NCBI GenBank assembly: GCA_963855995.1
Contig: OY979716.1
Span: forward strand, 22,521,321 to 22,585,320
Length of the DNA stretch: 64,000 nucleotides
Origin: Muricea muricata
Taxonomy: Eukaryota > Cnidaria > Anthozoa > Malacalcyonacea > Plexauridae
Direction of reading: 5' to 3'
Shown here one piece after another: positions 41,480 through 54,539 of the stretch. The notes under the pieces were generated by a model that was given only the letters and a program-made list of their open reading frames with translations, did no database searches and was not told the DNA's origin. Position numbers and translations under genes: made by a program. Position 1 is the stretch's first letter. Each line of letters opens with the position of its first letter.

Positions 41480-43036
41480 GTTACAATATACATGTTAATT
41501 CTCAGTTGCATTGGGCGAAGCACAAAAATATTCGTGATAAAGTTAACTCTGAATTGTACATAGCCAAAAAGAGTTATTTTTGTGATAAATTTGAGGATTG
41601 TGCACAGACTAAAGATCCTAAACAAAGCTGGCATCACATTAATCACCTTATGGGCAAGAATTATAAATCTTTAATTGGATTTTTAATCTTTGCATTAAAA
41701 CCGGAGTCTATACAGACGATTGGAAGCAGGCTTGGGTTATACCTATCTATAAATCAGAAAACAGAAAAATATGTGAAAATTATGGACTAATAACAATCCC
41801 ACCAATTATTAGTAAAATTTTTGAGGGATCCATTTTTAATCAATTGTATGAATTTTTAAACTCTAAATCTTTACTTTCTAAACATCAATTTGGATTTTGC
41901 CAAAAAAATTCTAATCTGGCAGCACTCATCCAAATGTGTGGTGCTTGGTATGAGAATATGGACAAGGGTAAACTAAATGGTGTAGTCTTTATTGATATTC
42001 GAAAAGCTTTCGACTCTATTAATCACGGCATTCTTTTTCATAAAATGAAAGAATAACTTGAAATTTCAAATATCGAATTAACACTATTTGAATTCCATCT
42101 TTCTGACAAGGAACAACGGTGTCTTCATCAAAAAGGATTGTTTGTGGGCTCCCTCAAGGATCCATATTAAGCCCCTTACTGTTCCTAATTTATAGTTAAT
42201 TTGATTTTTGCTGAATGACTATGCAGTTTGTTTTTGACCAACCATTGGCTAACGCTGTGTAAACATGATTTAAATTAGCATTAAGTTCTTCACAGCCTTT
42301 CGCAGATGAAAATGTCTGTGTATCGTCAGCATACAAGCATGAGGTTGACTTCTCAAGACAATCAGGTAATTCATTAATGTATGACGGATCAAATCATAGC
42401 CTTGCTAAAATTGATGACGAGTTCTCCGTAATGATTAATGATCCACTGATTCCCAGAGTGCACTCAATCTCGTGTCTAGGAGTTAAACTTGATGAAACAT
42501 TTAACTGGCAAGAACATATAGATATGATTTGTAAAAAAGTTGGAGCGGGCGTAGGAATTTTAAGGCGTATCAAGCCCTATGTTCCTGCAAATACTTTGTC
42601 ATCAATTTATAATGCCCTAATACAACCATATTTCGATTACTGTTAGTATAATAATGCTGTACCAACTCTGAAAGATTCTTTCATTGATAGGAATATTTCA
42701 CAGAAAAATCATAATCTTAGAAATTGTCAAGCTGACCTCACCCTTCCAAGGTCAAAAAGAGAATTTCTTAAAAGAAGCTTTAAATACAGCTGTGCTTACC
42801 TTTGGAATAACCTTCCGCTGGAAGCTAAGCAAGCTCAATCAATCTCCCTTTCTAAAAGATATATATCGGGGTCACACCACAGTAAACATCAGTAACTTTT
42901 GATATTGTACATATAGTTGTTGTAGTCTTGTTTTCTTTTTATATTTTCTTCTTGTATTTTTTTTATGGATGCTCCCCGTGGAAATCAACTTTGTAGTTGT
43001 CGAGGCCATCGTCGTTGAATAAAGTGTTAAAATAAT
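41480..43036 (+). pseudogene. Decayed LINE (RT to 3' end)
   Basis: Fragments in several frames give DPKQSWHHINHLMGK, the RT start (QAWVIPIYKSENRKICENY), HQFGFCQKNSNLAAL, VVFIDIRKAFDSINHG (41978) and, after a decayed RT core with many stops, SISCLGVKLDETFNWQEHID (42465), GILRRIKPYVPANTLSSIYNALIQPYFDYC (42555) and FKYSCAYLWNNLP. The FADD box is lost. The 3' end near 43020 carries GAATAAAGTGTTAAAATAATG. It is a dead copy of a LINE family different from the two at 16-21 kb. Confidence 0.85.
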
Positions 43037-43436
43037 GTGCGTTCTGTTAAGATCTTTTGCTAAATTTAAATTAGTTTAATACTTTTGCTTGAAGCATAGT
43101 CAATATGGACATAGTCTGGAAACCCAGCGAATTTCAAAGCGTTTATAATGAGTTGTCTAATGTCGTTTATCTTGCGTTGTCTTCGCCGTTCATAAATCTT
43201 TTGAAATTGTGCTTATTAATATCTCAATAGTATGGTTGAGTGCTTCGGAGGGGGCAACGTTATTGGACGATTGTTTCATTAAACCAAAAATGCATTGTCT
43301 TCACTGCGCACAAGTCAGCATAAACATGAACAAAGAGATAGAACGAAGACGTTGGCTTCGTAACCAGACCATACCTAAATTTCCTTTGATTGATAATTTG
43401 AAATATAAATGATATGTCATCCGTGTTTGTTATCCA

Positions 43437-43438
43437 TA

Positions 43439-43465
<27 letters not shown>
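43437..43465. repeat. Short (TA)n tract
   Basis: About 14 TA units immediately beside a Tc1/mariner terminal repeat. Confidence 0.95.
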
Positions 43466-43467
<2 letters not shown>

Positions 43468-43472
<5 letters not shown>

Positions 43473-43962
43473 TGTCCCAGAAAAAAGTGACACTATAGAA
43501 ATTATCTCATTGTTCTTAAACCGCTCTTAAACGCGCGTGATTACACACCTGGGAATTTAATGAAATTGTATTTACTTTTAATCATTTTAAAACGTTTTCG
43601 CTTCGTCCAAATATTTTAAGACCCGTGTCAAGCAAAACGAATACACTAATAAACGGTTTGCTTTTTATTTTACACGTAACAACAATTGATTAAATTAATA
43701 TTTGAGCTATGGGCCATGCCCTTTAACATGTCCCCCATTTCTTTCGACACAAAGAATGATTCGCCTGTGCATTCCGTTAATCACATGTCAAAGCATTTCA
43801 GGCTGCTGCGTAAAGCGTTGAACTCCTCGATTATCCTCCAGCGGAGCACATTGATGTTTTCGGGAGGAGTTGTAAACACTTTGTTCTTGAGATACCCCAC
43901 AAAAAAATCATATGGGGTTAAATCTGGCGAGTGATGTGGCCATTCCACATATACACATTATG
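43468..43962 (-). pseudogene. Tc1/mariner-type transposase, C-terminal fragment with terminus
   Basis: On the minus strand EWPHHSPDLTPYDFFVGYLK (43890-43950) is the conserved block containing the last catalytic acidic region of IS630/Tc1/mariner-type transposases. NKVFTTPPENINVLRWRIIEE follows, and the frame stops at 43783. Some 300 bp further is the terminal repeat GAGTGTCCCAGAAAAAAGTG (43470-43489). The 5' two thirds of the element are missing. Confidence 0.8.
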
Positions 43963-44375
43963 TATAGACTATTTTGAAGCAACGAGAAGATATGTGATAA
44001 CGTACTTATTTTTCACAATAGCGAGGTTGCATTAATAAATTCGTTATAACAGGCATTTAATAATACGAGTCACAAACAATGATCGCTTTAGTTTCCTAAA
44101 GAAAAAGACTAAGCATGATCAGATTAGCGCATTATATAGCTATTAGTGCTTCTTAATAATTGGTCATATCTCGACAACGAAGCGAAATAATAGAACAAAG
44201 GAGAAATTACACACCATGAAGTTTTAAATCACAAGGTCATCACTTGAATTGTAAGACACTGCATGTGTTCGTTGTGTTTGCGATGCTAGATAGTTATACG
44301 CGAAGAGTGAGTCGGACGAAGTCTTTTATATCACCCAAAATACATTCAGTGGCGTTGAATTTCCAACAATTGAAT
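43963..44375. other. No gene recognised
   Basis: AT-rich sequence between a mariner fragment and a long-TIR transposon. Confidence 0.4.
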
Positions 44376-44876
44376 AAATGGAGATTACTTCATAGTTGGT
44401 GAGTGCGTACGATTTTTATTCACGAGTTGTGAAAGATCGTTAAACGAATAGACTATAGGCCGTACCGTTAATATGTCTCTAGATTTTGATTTTTGTGATC
44501 CCTGAATTGGCATGGAGTAAAATGTACTTTGATGTGTAAAACAGTTTATACTTGATATAAATTTGATAGTTCCCACGCGTAGAAATTGGGTAATATGGTG
44601 CAGTAGACTTTAATGTCCATTGCATTTTTATCTAAGTGGCCTTCTTTTTCTACTAGTTAATAGCAGGCAAACAGAAAGTTTTTATTACATTTTTTGATGC
44701 ACAAATACAATATCTTTATCTTTTTTCACCCAATTATGAATCTATTTTGACAAAATGCATTTTGTACAAAATTGGAGAAAATATTCAAACAAAAAGCCAG
44801 AGAACATGAACAAAAATATCAAATGTTACTTTCATAAAGTACAAAACTGTTTTATGTTACTGTATTGCCTTTCCGT

Positions 44877-47800
44877 TCAAAGTTCTTCATCTTCATCAAG
44901 ATCTGTGTGTTCATCCACTTCATCATCACAATAATTAATACTGCAACAATTTTTACATGTGCAAAGCTCGGTGCATGGAATCCCCCAAAATACACAACAG
45001 TTATTACTTCCATGACCTACTTCGCATTTTGACTTTTTGCAAGTGCAAGTTGAAAGTTCAAGGATGCTTTCTTGAGCTGGTTGCATGTTCATCCAGTCAA
45101 TTTCGAGCTCATTGTCATGTAGTTTCCAGCCATAATCGACAGGGGATGGAATTTCAGGACGTTGTTGTAAACTGCGCTTGTAGATAGCAGATTGGAAATT
45201 TGCGCGTTGGATGTGCTTAAGTAACGAATCTTTATTAGGTGGCTAGTATTTTCTTCCCGATTAGCCGTAGAAAACAATATGTCGCGGGCTTCATTGACTT
45301 CGCTGCAATCTTTCTGCCCATAAAGTGAACATACAAATGCTTCTATCGTAGCTACTGTGTCTTCAGACACCGCGAATGTTTCTCCTAGTAACTAAAATGC
45401 AGAACAGAATACTGGATCTTGCTGTACAAGTTTAAATGGCTTGACCTTGCCTTTACCGTAAAAGGCGCTGACGGAATCACAACCAGTGAAACAATGAAGG
45501 CCGATCAGCGCATTAGTAACGGCATCCCCCAGGTGCTGCTTTATCGACTGAACATGGATTGTGCGCACGTGTTCATCTCTTCCTGTATGAAAATATAATC
45601 GAGAGCTTCCAATAATTGAATCCAACGCGATACCAATAACAAGTACATCAGTGTCCGGGCTTTTTATGATAATGCTGTTTTCACAAGTGTTTGCAATGTA
45701 GCTTGCATGTAGAAATATTGTTGTATCTGCTTCTTCGTGAGAACAATTGGTCAATTGGGCAATCTCCTGAACGATTACAGATCCACTTAGTGGGGTTATT
45801 GAATGACATTGCTCGCCATGAGTCAAAAAAACAGTGACGCCCTTCAATGCAGCAACATCTGCCTTCTTCCACGTCTCAAAGAAAAAATTCACTAAATTCT
45901 CTTTATTATAACCATGGGCCAAGTATTTCTTCCACTGTTTTGGAATTGGCTGGTCAGGCTTCGATATATGTATCTTTTGTGAACCACTTGCAGCTCTATG
46001 TTGCCGCTCGGCGTTCTTAATGCTTACTTCCGGGTAGCGATCTGTCACGAAATGTATTACAGTTGATTCGTTGCTGCATGCCAAACACGCCAACTGCTTT
46101 AAGACTTTTTCTGCCAGCTGCCCCATAGTATGTGGCATATTCTTCGGGCTCATCTGTTGAGCATAGCCATCCCATCGATTATCCAAACACTTCTTGATGG
46201 AATTTCAACACACGGAGACGTGTCAGGTCCGTCTTCTAGAGCATGCAATAATTTCGCCTTGTTGGTGTTAACTAGACAGCCTTCATTTGTAGCTATAGAC
46301 AAGGGAAATTGCCCCAAGCAATACGAAAGAATCTTCCGGTGATCGATGTCGTGCACTTTGCCGATGACGACAAGTCTGGCAACTCTCTGTCGCTTTGTAC
46401 TTTTACGCTCTTACCTTTTAGAACCACTCTCTTTCGTTTTTATGCATGCGTGAATGTTTTCAGTTGAAACTTCTTTAGGGTTTCGTTGAGATCAATCTCT
46501 CCCAGTAAGCGCTCCTTGCTGAAAGCAATGAATGCATCATCTTTTTTTTTTGTGGGTAGTTAGCAGATCAGAACATACATCTTGGGGCGCGACGACGCCA
46601 GACGACAAATGCACAAGGTCACCTGGATCTGTTTCAGGATCGTTTTCAAATGGGTTTTTCATGTTCAATACGGTGCTGATAATGTTCTGAACGTCACTCT
46701 TATCCTTGATCTTGCGACTTGGTGTCAGGTCCTTGCGGATGGCCCCTTTCTTTTCTCTTCCTGCCATTTCTTCGCACTGCCGTGTAATAGATGCTCTTTC
46801 ATGATGAGCTCTAATCCAACGACTACTGGCTCCTTTGTTGGTCGTGAAACCTTTCATCCCTCCTCTTGTTTTCGAGTCTCTGTTCGCAGTTTGCTCTATA
46901 GTCATATCGCAAGCAACTCCGGAGAAGCCGTGTTTTTCTTGCCTCTGTACTGAAAAATGACCCTTCTCGAATGCTTGGTGCACAAACGGATGTGTTATTG
47001 GCAAGTTGTTCATTTCAAACCAATACACGGGAAGATACCTCGAGTAATTAATTCTGTCATATGCAAACATCCACGGAAGGAGAGCACGGACCGATGCTAA
47101 GTGGAGTGACCAATTCCCTTCTCTAATTGCTCTGATAAAGAGTAGTATATCTTCCACCATTTCCAGATAGGACGACCAAAAAGCAAATGTGACATCATTG
47201 CTTCGTCCTTGTACAAAAGCTTTGTATCTTTTCAACAAGGCTTGAAAGGCAGACTCCTCCAGTAGATCTGCATACTTTTGACTTGGAAATGAAGACTGCA
47301 AACATTTTAACAGATCTTCATACTGCTTGGCATCTTTTTCTGAAAGAGTCTCTGAGAAACTCTTCCAACGCAGAAAATGTAGTGCCTCTGCCATTAACTT
47401 GTGACAACGGATGCTTCTGTTATAGTGGTGGCCATTCATTACACCATTAACTGAACCGGACGCAACAATTTCTGACTCGATGAAGATGTCCTGTAGCCCT
47501 GCATCTCGAAACCGCTTGCCAATGCAAGCCAACGCAGTCATCGTAGTAGGGAATGCACCAAGTCTAAGCACAATACGTTCAAGGAACACTGGAGTCTGCC
47601 ACCGGATAGTCTGGGCTTTTGCATATATGGCTTGATCTACAACAACAGCAACTGATGGCAGTGCTAGTTGATTAGCAATTTCTACACTACGGTGCAAAAT
47701 AGTATTCACTGTGTTGAGTTCTGTGGGACTTGCATCCACGACAGGAAGATAACCAATTGTCGCTTTTTGTGGTATTTCTTTTTTTAACAGCTGGTTGAAA

Positions 47801-50800
47801 CCAGTCCACGAAGGCAAGAGATTGTCAGGTACACTCTTTGTGAGATAATAAGCGGTATCTTTATCTTTTTGATGCTGCATGCGCATTGTTTTGAGATGAG
47901 AGCCAAACTCTAATTCTATATCCGCAGAAAATGCTTTAGGTGATGATTTCTTCTCGCCAACAAACATAATGATATCTTCATCTGGTGCTACTAAGGAACG
48001 CTGTTTTGTCTTCTTCTTTGCTTCAACGGTTGAAGGTGCTTGAGCAACAGTTACAGGTAACTGACATTGTGCGTGCTGGACAGCAATACCATTGGTATTA
48101 TGCGTTGTCCCTTTTCCTGAAAGCGTCTCCTCTCCAAAATCGTTGTTGTCCCACACAAGGGTCGTATGTATGCCAGTCTGTATACAAGATGGCAGTGCAA
48201 TGCTTCCTCTCTCGACTTCTTGTTGAGCCAATGCTGTATCATGTTCCAGTACAAATGAGTGAGAAACACTGTGACCGAAACCGTTTAGTAGTCCTACAAG
48301 TTGTGCCGATCCAGATAGGTGCCTCACTGCCATACCTAATGCTACGTGTTTAGGCATAACTTTTTTCCCGTTGCTGGCCAGGTATATTATATCTTGGGCA
48401 ATTGTTAAAATGCGTCGACTCTCCGCTTCATTTACGTGGACGAACTCATCATCTCTTGGGTCTTCCGACGCACCTACAATCCAAGCTATCATATTGAACA
48501 GTTTGGGAGGAGTAATACTACGTGCACTGTTGAGATTTAAATCAGATGCTACGGGAGACCATGGAAACGTGGTGGTTGAAACATTTGAGATCTCCTGTTT
48601 TATATCCAGTGCTGTTGCAAACCGATCCCTTAAATTACTCAACGTAGGTGACGATTCCTTGTTTCCATCAATCACTGGCGTTGATTTTCTGGTCGGTTCT
48701 TCATTATCCGAAAGACTATCTTGCTGATCGTCAGTATCTGTGTTGTCAGTATCTGAACCAACCATTGATTCGTGCAAAAGGGTAGAATCTATGATTAATT
48801 TATCTGTAGACAAGTTATCAACAAAAACAAACTGACTTTCATACTTGCGATTGGGCTGCAGGAAACATATTTGTGGATATCTCTTTGTTAGTCTCTTTTT
48901 CAGATTCCAGGTCTTATAGTTAGAAGAATCTTTGCCCTCTACATCCATCACAGTTTTGTCAAACATTGTTTTTAATCGAGTAAGCCGAAATACTTCCTTG
49001 TCTCTTATTATCCTACCGTCGATTGCATATCGGCAGAATTCCTCAAAAGACTGGGCATAAAATGCTTCTGGCCTTCCCTCTTTGGGCTCCACCCTTGAAA
49101 GAAATCTTGTATACTCCCTGTGACAACTTGCGTGGTACCTGACCTCTATTGCAACGCAATCTCTATTTTCGATGTGATTAAGAATCGCGTCATCTTGTTT
49201 CAGCTTGGCAGCTTGCAATAACTGCCCTCCATCTACCAATTCACATTGAACCAGGCGCTCGTAGGAACGTTTACCATTGGACTTTTGATGTTTTTTTGTT
49301 CTGCAAATTATGCAAATATTGGGAAGGACATTGGGTGACCTTGACTGCTGTTTTAGTCCTAAATCTGAACGAAGCAAGCGTTTTTTCTTTGTTGAAGGCT
49401 CCACCTCCTCATTAGATATTAAACTTGGTGTGCCACATTCGTTGACAATCCCACCTATCAGTATGCAGAGAAAGGAATATTTAAACTTTTTGGTTGTGAA
49501 TACTGTAATTATGTGCTTGTGAAAGCTGGTTCAAACATTGAACTCTCTCCGTAATTAGTAAAATCACCTGATCATTTCCTAATCATTGCCCCCCACATAC
49601 ACTACTATTTATAACCCCTCATCCTTTCCATGATCAATATTCATGACCCACCCAATATTTGCAAAAATATCTAAAAAACTGTATTATACTGTGTTCATAT
49701 ATTATTCAAAAACATGTTAATATATACCATAAACTCATTATTAAGCCCCTTTGTCAATTAAGCCCCCCAGCCCGTTAAGCCCCTCCGTCTATTAAACCCA
49801 TGGACTTTCTGGATTTTATAGCAATTCATTCTTCTTTCATTTCTGAGTAACATGCCAGATTCATGTGCTTTCTCACTTAGTTCAATTATTATGTAATGTC
49901 GTATTACCAAAGGTAAAATACGAAGTTTGTAAACATAATTATGTCGCTTTGTCATTACGGCATGAAATTTTGATGTGATTTTAACAGTAAATAAGCAAAT
50001 AAGGCCCCCTCTTATTTAACCCCCTTCTCTAAATGCCTCCTCATGGGGCTAAAAAATGAGTCCCTGGAGGCTTAATAAAGACTTTATGCAATATATACAT
50101 TTTGTGGCCAATCTTTAATTGTTTAAAAATATTCATGCTCAAAATGTTTTCACAGAACATAACATTTGATAATTACTTAGCCTTCCCCCCCCCCCCCCTT
50201 CCACATGATCCAGCATCAGCATAACAAATCCCCATTCTTTGTACCTCAAATTTCACTGGGAAATTTAATTTTTGCACAAATGATAGTATGCAATTATGCC
50301 ACAAAAATTGTGCATTAAATAAAATATCAATTTTACATGCATTATCACAGCAAGAATGATGTATATCAATATACCAGTCATCCATTCTTGCTTTGATAAC
50401 ATTTTAATACAATAAAAATACTATAATTATATGTTATATTACATGGTACCCATTGCCTACCTGCTGGCAAAGTAGCATTTGTTTCCTGTTTCTTCTTAAG
50501 TGCTCGTGCCTGTTTTGAGGAATCGGTGAAATAACTGTAGCATTTTCGATGATAACCTCCATCGTCGGGTATAGGTATCTCTTCTAGGCGACATGAAACA
50601 CCACCGTGACACTACCCTAACCCTAACCCTACCAAATCTTTCCAAATCCCAACACAACGTAAGTATGTGGACCAAGTTGTGCGTTTAAAAGGCATTATGT
50701 CTCCAGTAGTTCCAGGTACATGGGCATAGCATCGAAGAGACGTTGCCGAATATGATGAACTTGTCGAAGAACTTGTTGACACTGACCTCGTACTTTTCGC

Positions 50801-50809
50801 CATTCTCAT
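44877..50809 (-). pseudogene. Transposase / PIN-like nuclease / CXC-domain gene, disrupted
   Basis: Exon 1 (50461-50809) encodes a Ser-rich start, then GGYHRKCYSYFT, and joins in phase 1 to exon 2 at 49454. Exon 2 holds an unbroken frame to 46537: a zinc motif CIICRTKKHQK...RYHASCHREY (49310-49110), VVVDQAIYAKAQTIRW (47640), SGSVNGVMNGHHYNRSIRCHK (47460) and DMTIEQTANRDSKTRGGMKG (46880), family-typical blocks with candidate catalytic acids. It breaks in an A10 run (46544-46553). A stop (THA, TAA) and a frame change follow, then VARLVVIGKV...ILSYCLG, a one-base shift at 46163, and a PIN/XPG-like region with EEADTTIFLHA, SPDTDVLVI and FTGCDSVSAF. A TAG at 45392, another shift near 45210, and a final Cys-rich CXC-like tail (CTCKKSKC...FWGIPC) ending at 44877 complete it. 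The gene is dead. Confidence 0.8.
50614..50634 (-). repeat. Three TTAGGG units inside exon 1
   Basis: TAGGGTTAGGGTTAGGGTA on the minus strand lies between codons for WKDL and CHGGVSC and brings in an in-frame TAG. It looks inserted, since the flanks read on in the same frame. Confidence 0.8.
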
Positions 50810-51290
50810 GAAATAGTGCAGCTGGTGATTATAATTACTCAGTAAATATGAATTACGTTGACACTTTAGTAGTAAATTACATGTCAAAAGTAGAATTCAG
50901 ATACATCAGTATGGCAATAAAAACTTGGTAAATCTCGCGCTTTAAGTCTGAACAACAGCCATCGCAGCTATGTTTGTATCATGTGACATAGATCGAATTC
51001 TGCTGAATTAGCAGTTTTAGATGCTTTATTTTGAGAAGAATTTTTCAATGAATCTAGCATTATTACCCAAACTAGACACGCGGGAACGGTGATAATAGGA
51101 TTTATTAATTATTCATATTTGCTATGGAATCATTTTTAAGTCCTGCCAATGTGGGGATCACAAAACTATAATCTACAGGCGAACGTCCCATAGTCTAGAA
51201 CGAGTGAGCCCAGCGAACGAGTGAGTTTAGCGACCTTCACACCGAGTGAATAATAAAAATCGTACAAACAAACCAACCATGAAGTAAATT

Positions 51291-51590
51291 GTTTATTATA
51301 TGAGTGTAAAGATGAGTATAGATACCAACCAAATATTTGATATACTGACGGACAACAAAATACAAGCGAAATATAAAAACAAAATTTCTTACCATTTAAC
51401 GATTTGTTTTCGTGCAGAAAATGCAACCATGAGGTTTATTTCATGTTAATGATACCACAAATGTATTTCTTCATGATCTTTCGAGATTTTTTGCAGACAA
51501 AATGTCATAAATTAATCTCTCTCCTCAGTAAGTTGACACAATCGGACTGCATGTTTACATTAGCCTGCGAACAGGTTTTGAATTTTTTGG
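51291..51590. other. No gene recognised
   Basis: 300 bp between two transposons, AT-rich, nothing identified. Confidence 0.4.
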
Positions 51591-51594
51591 TTAA

Positions 51595-53952
51595 GGTGGG
51601 GTCTACCCAGAGATATAGGAGACCTAGATTGCTGACGTATACCTAGCTGAGGTGGAGCCAACAAGAGAAATCCAACATGGCGGAACAAGAGGGTAAAAGA
51701 CTATAGACTATTAAAAAATCGACGATTTTTGCAAATTTTGCCGTCCCTTTGTTTCGAAACTCATCTGATCAAGTTTTATGGGAAGGAGAAACATAACGCA
51801 AAGATTTTAAGCATATATTTGAGTAAATTTAATGAAAAGGCGCAAAATTATTCATTGATAAAAGTTCATGTGAAATATAGCCTCTTGGTGAGTTCGAGCG
51901 TTTCATTGCCTGAAATCCTCGCTAGGTTGACATATAGCCTTTTGAATGGTTTCCTATATTGTAACAAGCATTCTGAAAACAATAGAGGAATAGTATGAGA
52001 AATAATTATCGTAATCGTATTCGTTCAAAACGCTCAAGACTATTACTGTATAATTTATACATTTAGACTTGAAGTCACATGTGTCTACCAGAGATTGCTT
52101 GCAGTGTTTGTTTAATCGATTTCAAACACCTGCTTCTACAGACTGTCCGTGGACGAATAAATTTTCAGTTTTAATTGTTAACTTGAGTGACATTTCTGGC
52201 TTTCAACTCAACTGATATTATATATTATTCAGTTAACTGCTATTATATTTAAGTAATTTTAACGCTACAATTATATAGGTGCTTATTATATTGAAGCAAC
52301 TTACCAAAGTTGAAAAGAGCATAAGATCAAAGGCTTGTGCTCAATAGCTTTCATCATATGTAGTTTTCAACTTGTTTAGCAAGGTAACTCACATCCATTA
52401 ATAGGTGCCTGATAGTGACATGGAAGAGAACACTTACCAACACAAAGTTGGAACATTGTGATGACTAATATCAATTTACTTCCATTTCAGAAGTTACTGA
52501 AACTGCAAGATCAGCATCAATTTATTTAAAAATTACCAAGAACATTTTTAGTTTGGAGACACTATGATTGACTGTTATGGTGTCTTCATAATTTATATGC
52601 ATTTGAGATGTTAGAATGAAAAAAGTTATTGTACAGGCAATTGTTCTCTTTTTAATATAATATTATTTTACATTGTTTATTTATACTTTATGCAAGTGTG
52701 GAGAGTTACTTCTTAAACAAAAGTTTGGTGATATATTTTCTGAGCTGCACTGTTGTATATTATTATAGGACATAACTATGTTTCACAATATCTTCTCATT
52801 AAATTCTCACTATTATGCTTGGATGTACAAAATTAGGTGTCACATTAAAGTAATAATAAAATTAACTGCATTCATGTGGTAATTTTTCAATTAAATTTTT
52901 TATTGAATTTGCTGTTTAGGGCTATTTCAGATATGCTAGAGCACCTTTGTCTCAAATACATATCTGTAAATTATGAAGACATGACCATAACTGTCAATCA
53001 TAGTGTCTCCAAACTAAAAATGTTTTTGCTAATTTTTAAATTAAATTGGTGCTGATCTTGCAGTTTTTAATCACTGCTGAAATGAAAGTAAATGGATATT
53101 AGTCATCACAATGTTCCAACTTTGTGATGGTAAGTGTTCTCTCCCATGTTACTATCAGGCACTTATTAATGGGGGTGAGTTACCTTGCTACACAAGTTGA
53201 AAACTACATATGATGAAAGTTAATGAGCACAAGCCTTTGATCTTATGCGCTTTTCGACTCAGGCAAGTCACCTCAATATAATAAGCACCTAATTCAAATT
53301 GTAGTGTTAAAATTACTAATAGCATTAAAGTTAAACTGAGTACTATATAATATCACTTGAGCTGAAAGCCTGAAATGGCACTCAAGAAGACAATTAAAAC
53401 TGAAAATTTATTTGTCCACGGACAGTCTGTGGAAGCAGATGTATGAAATCGATTAAATAAACACTGCAAGCAATCTCGGATGGACACAACATGTGATTCC
53501 AAGTCTAATAGTCTTGAACGTTTTGAACGAATACGATTACGACAATTATTTCTCATACTATTCCTCTATTGTTTTAAGAATGGTTGTTACGATATAGGAA
53601 ACCATTCAAGAGGCTATATGTCAACATAGCAAGGATTTCAGGCAATGAAACGCTCGAACTCACCAAGAGACCATTTCACATGAACTTTTATCGATGAATA
53701 ATTTTGCACCTTTTCATTAAATTTACTCAAATATATGCTTAAAATCTTTGCGGTATGTTTCTCCTTCCCATAAAACTTGATCAGATGAGCTTCGAAATAA
53801 AGGGACGGCAAAATTTGCAAAAATTGTCGATTTTGTAATAGAGTCTATAGTCTTTTTGCCCTCTTGTTCCGCCATGTTGGATTTCTCTTGTTGGCTCCAC
53901 CTCCGCTAGGTATACGTCAGAAATCTAGGTCTCCTATATCTATGGGTCTACC
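51595..53952. repeat. 2.36-kb palindrome with ~1-kb arms
   Basis: Left arm 51595 to ~52610 and right arm ~52950 to 53952 are reverse complements with modest divergence and small indels, around a ~340-bp loop. Examples: CCAACATGGCGGAACAAGAGG (51675) mirrors CCTCTTGTTCCGCCATGTTGG (53860), and GTTTGGAGACACTATGATTG (52551) mirrors CAATCATAGTGTCTCCAAAC (52995). Reading frames at 51729 and 53820 are the same arm sequence and not two genes. Confidence 0.93.
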
Positions 53953-54539
53953 TGAAATGGGCGGTTTCGGGGTGCTCAACTTTGGAAGCCGACAGAGTGG
54001 AATATATTATATTTAGCCAGATAAAACCATATATCATTGGAAAGCTAATTACACAAGGAATTCAAATATTCTAGTTAAAAGGTTCTATCGGACAAGCAAT
54101 TTAATATTTTCTACCTTAAAGCATGATCATTCTTTCTGGATACTGGGTCATGCTTGAGAAAAGGTATCTGTTCCGATTTACACTAAAAACATATTGTTTT
54201 TTTCATTTTTGTGGGGTTCAAGGAGTGAAGAATGTATTAAGCGAAGGGATTTTTGATATTCCAAATAGTCTTTCCATAACATGGTCACAAAGTATACGCT
54301 TAATTTGTCGCAGGAATTTTTAATGTTTTTCCTGTCCAAATTTGTGGCAATTTACCCTGTGCCAAATTCCATCGCTTAAAACACTTACCTAGTTGGGCTT
54401 TAGCTACCCTGAAAATTTGAAGAAAATTGGTAAAATCCCTGCGGAGATATCTTTTCTCAAAGCTGGAAATTACCACATTGCGGGAAATTGAATTTAAAGT
54501 TTTATAATACAATACTACAGCTAAAAGTCATAAACAGTC

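Larger units (their letters stand above)
44378..51290 (-). mobile_element. ~6.9 kb transposon with degenerate ~230-bp terminal inverted repeats (Academ-like)
   Basis: The left end (44378-44603) and the reverse complement of the right end (51053-51290) align in order: ACTTCATRGTTGGT, GTACGATTTTTATT, TTTGTGATCCC, CATTGGCA, GTTCCC(A/G)CG(C/T)GT and TTGGGTAATA. They enclose the broken gene at 44877-50809. A DDE-like protein linked to an XPG/PIN-like nuclease and a Cys-rich domain recalls the Academ superfamily (AcademX lineage) as I remember it; that name needs confirmation. The TIR divergence and dead gene suggest an old insertion. Confidence 0.65.

Noticed and set aside
45681..46342. Plus-strand and alternative minus-strand frames over the nuclease region
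   Set aside because: Family-typical blocks (EEADTTIFLHA, SPDTDVLVI) read only in the minus-strand frame ending at 45392.
50614..50634. Mini-intron with GTAGGG...TAG ends
   Set aside because: At about 21 bp it is too short to be spliced and it consists of telomere units.
51729..53820. Two similar ~60-90-codon frames (MQILPSL...) as a gene pair
   Set aside because: They are the two arms of one palindrome, and neither has recognisable motifs.
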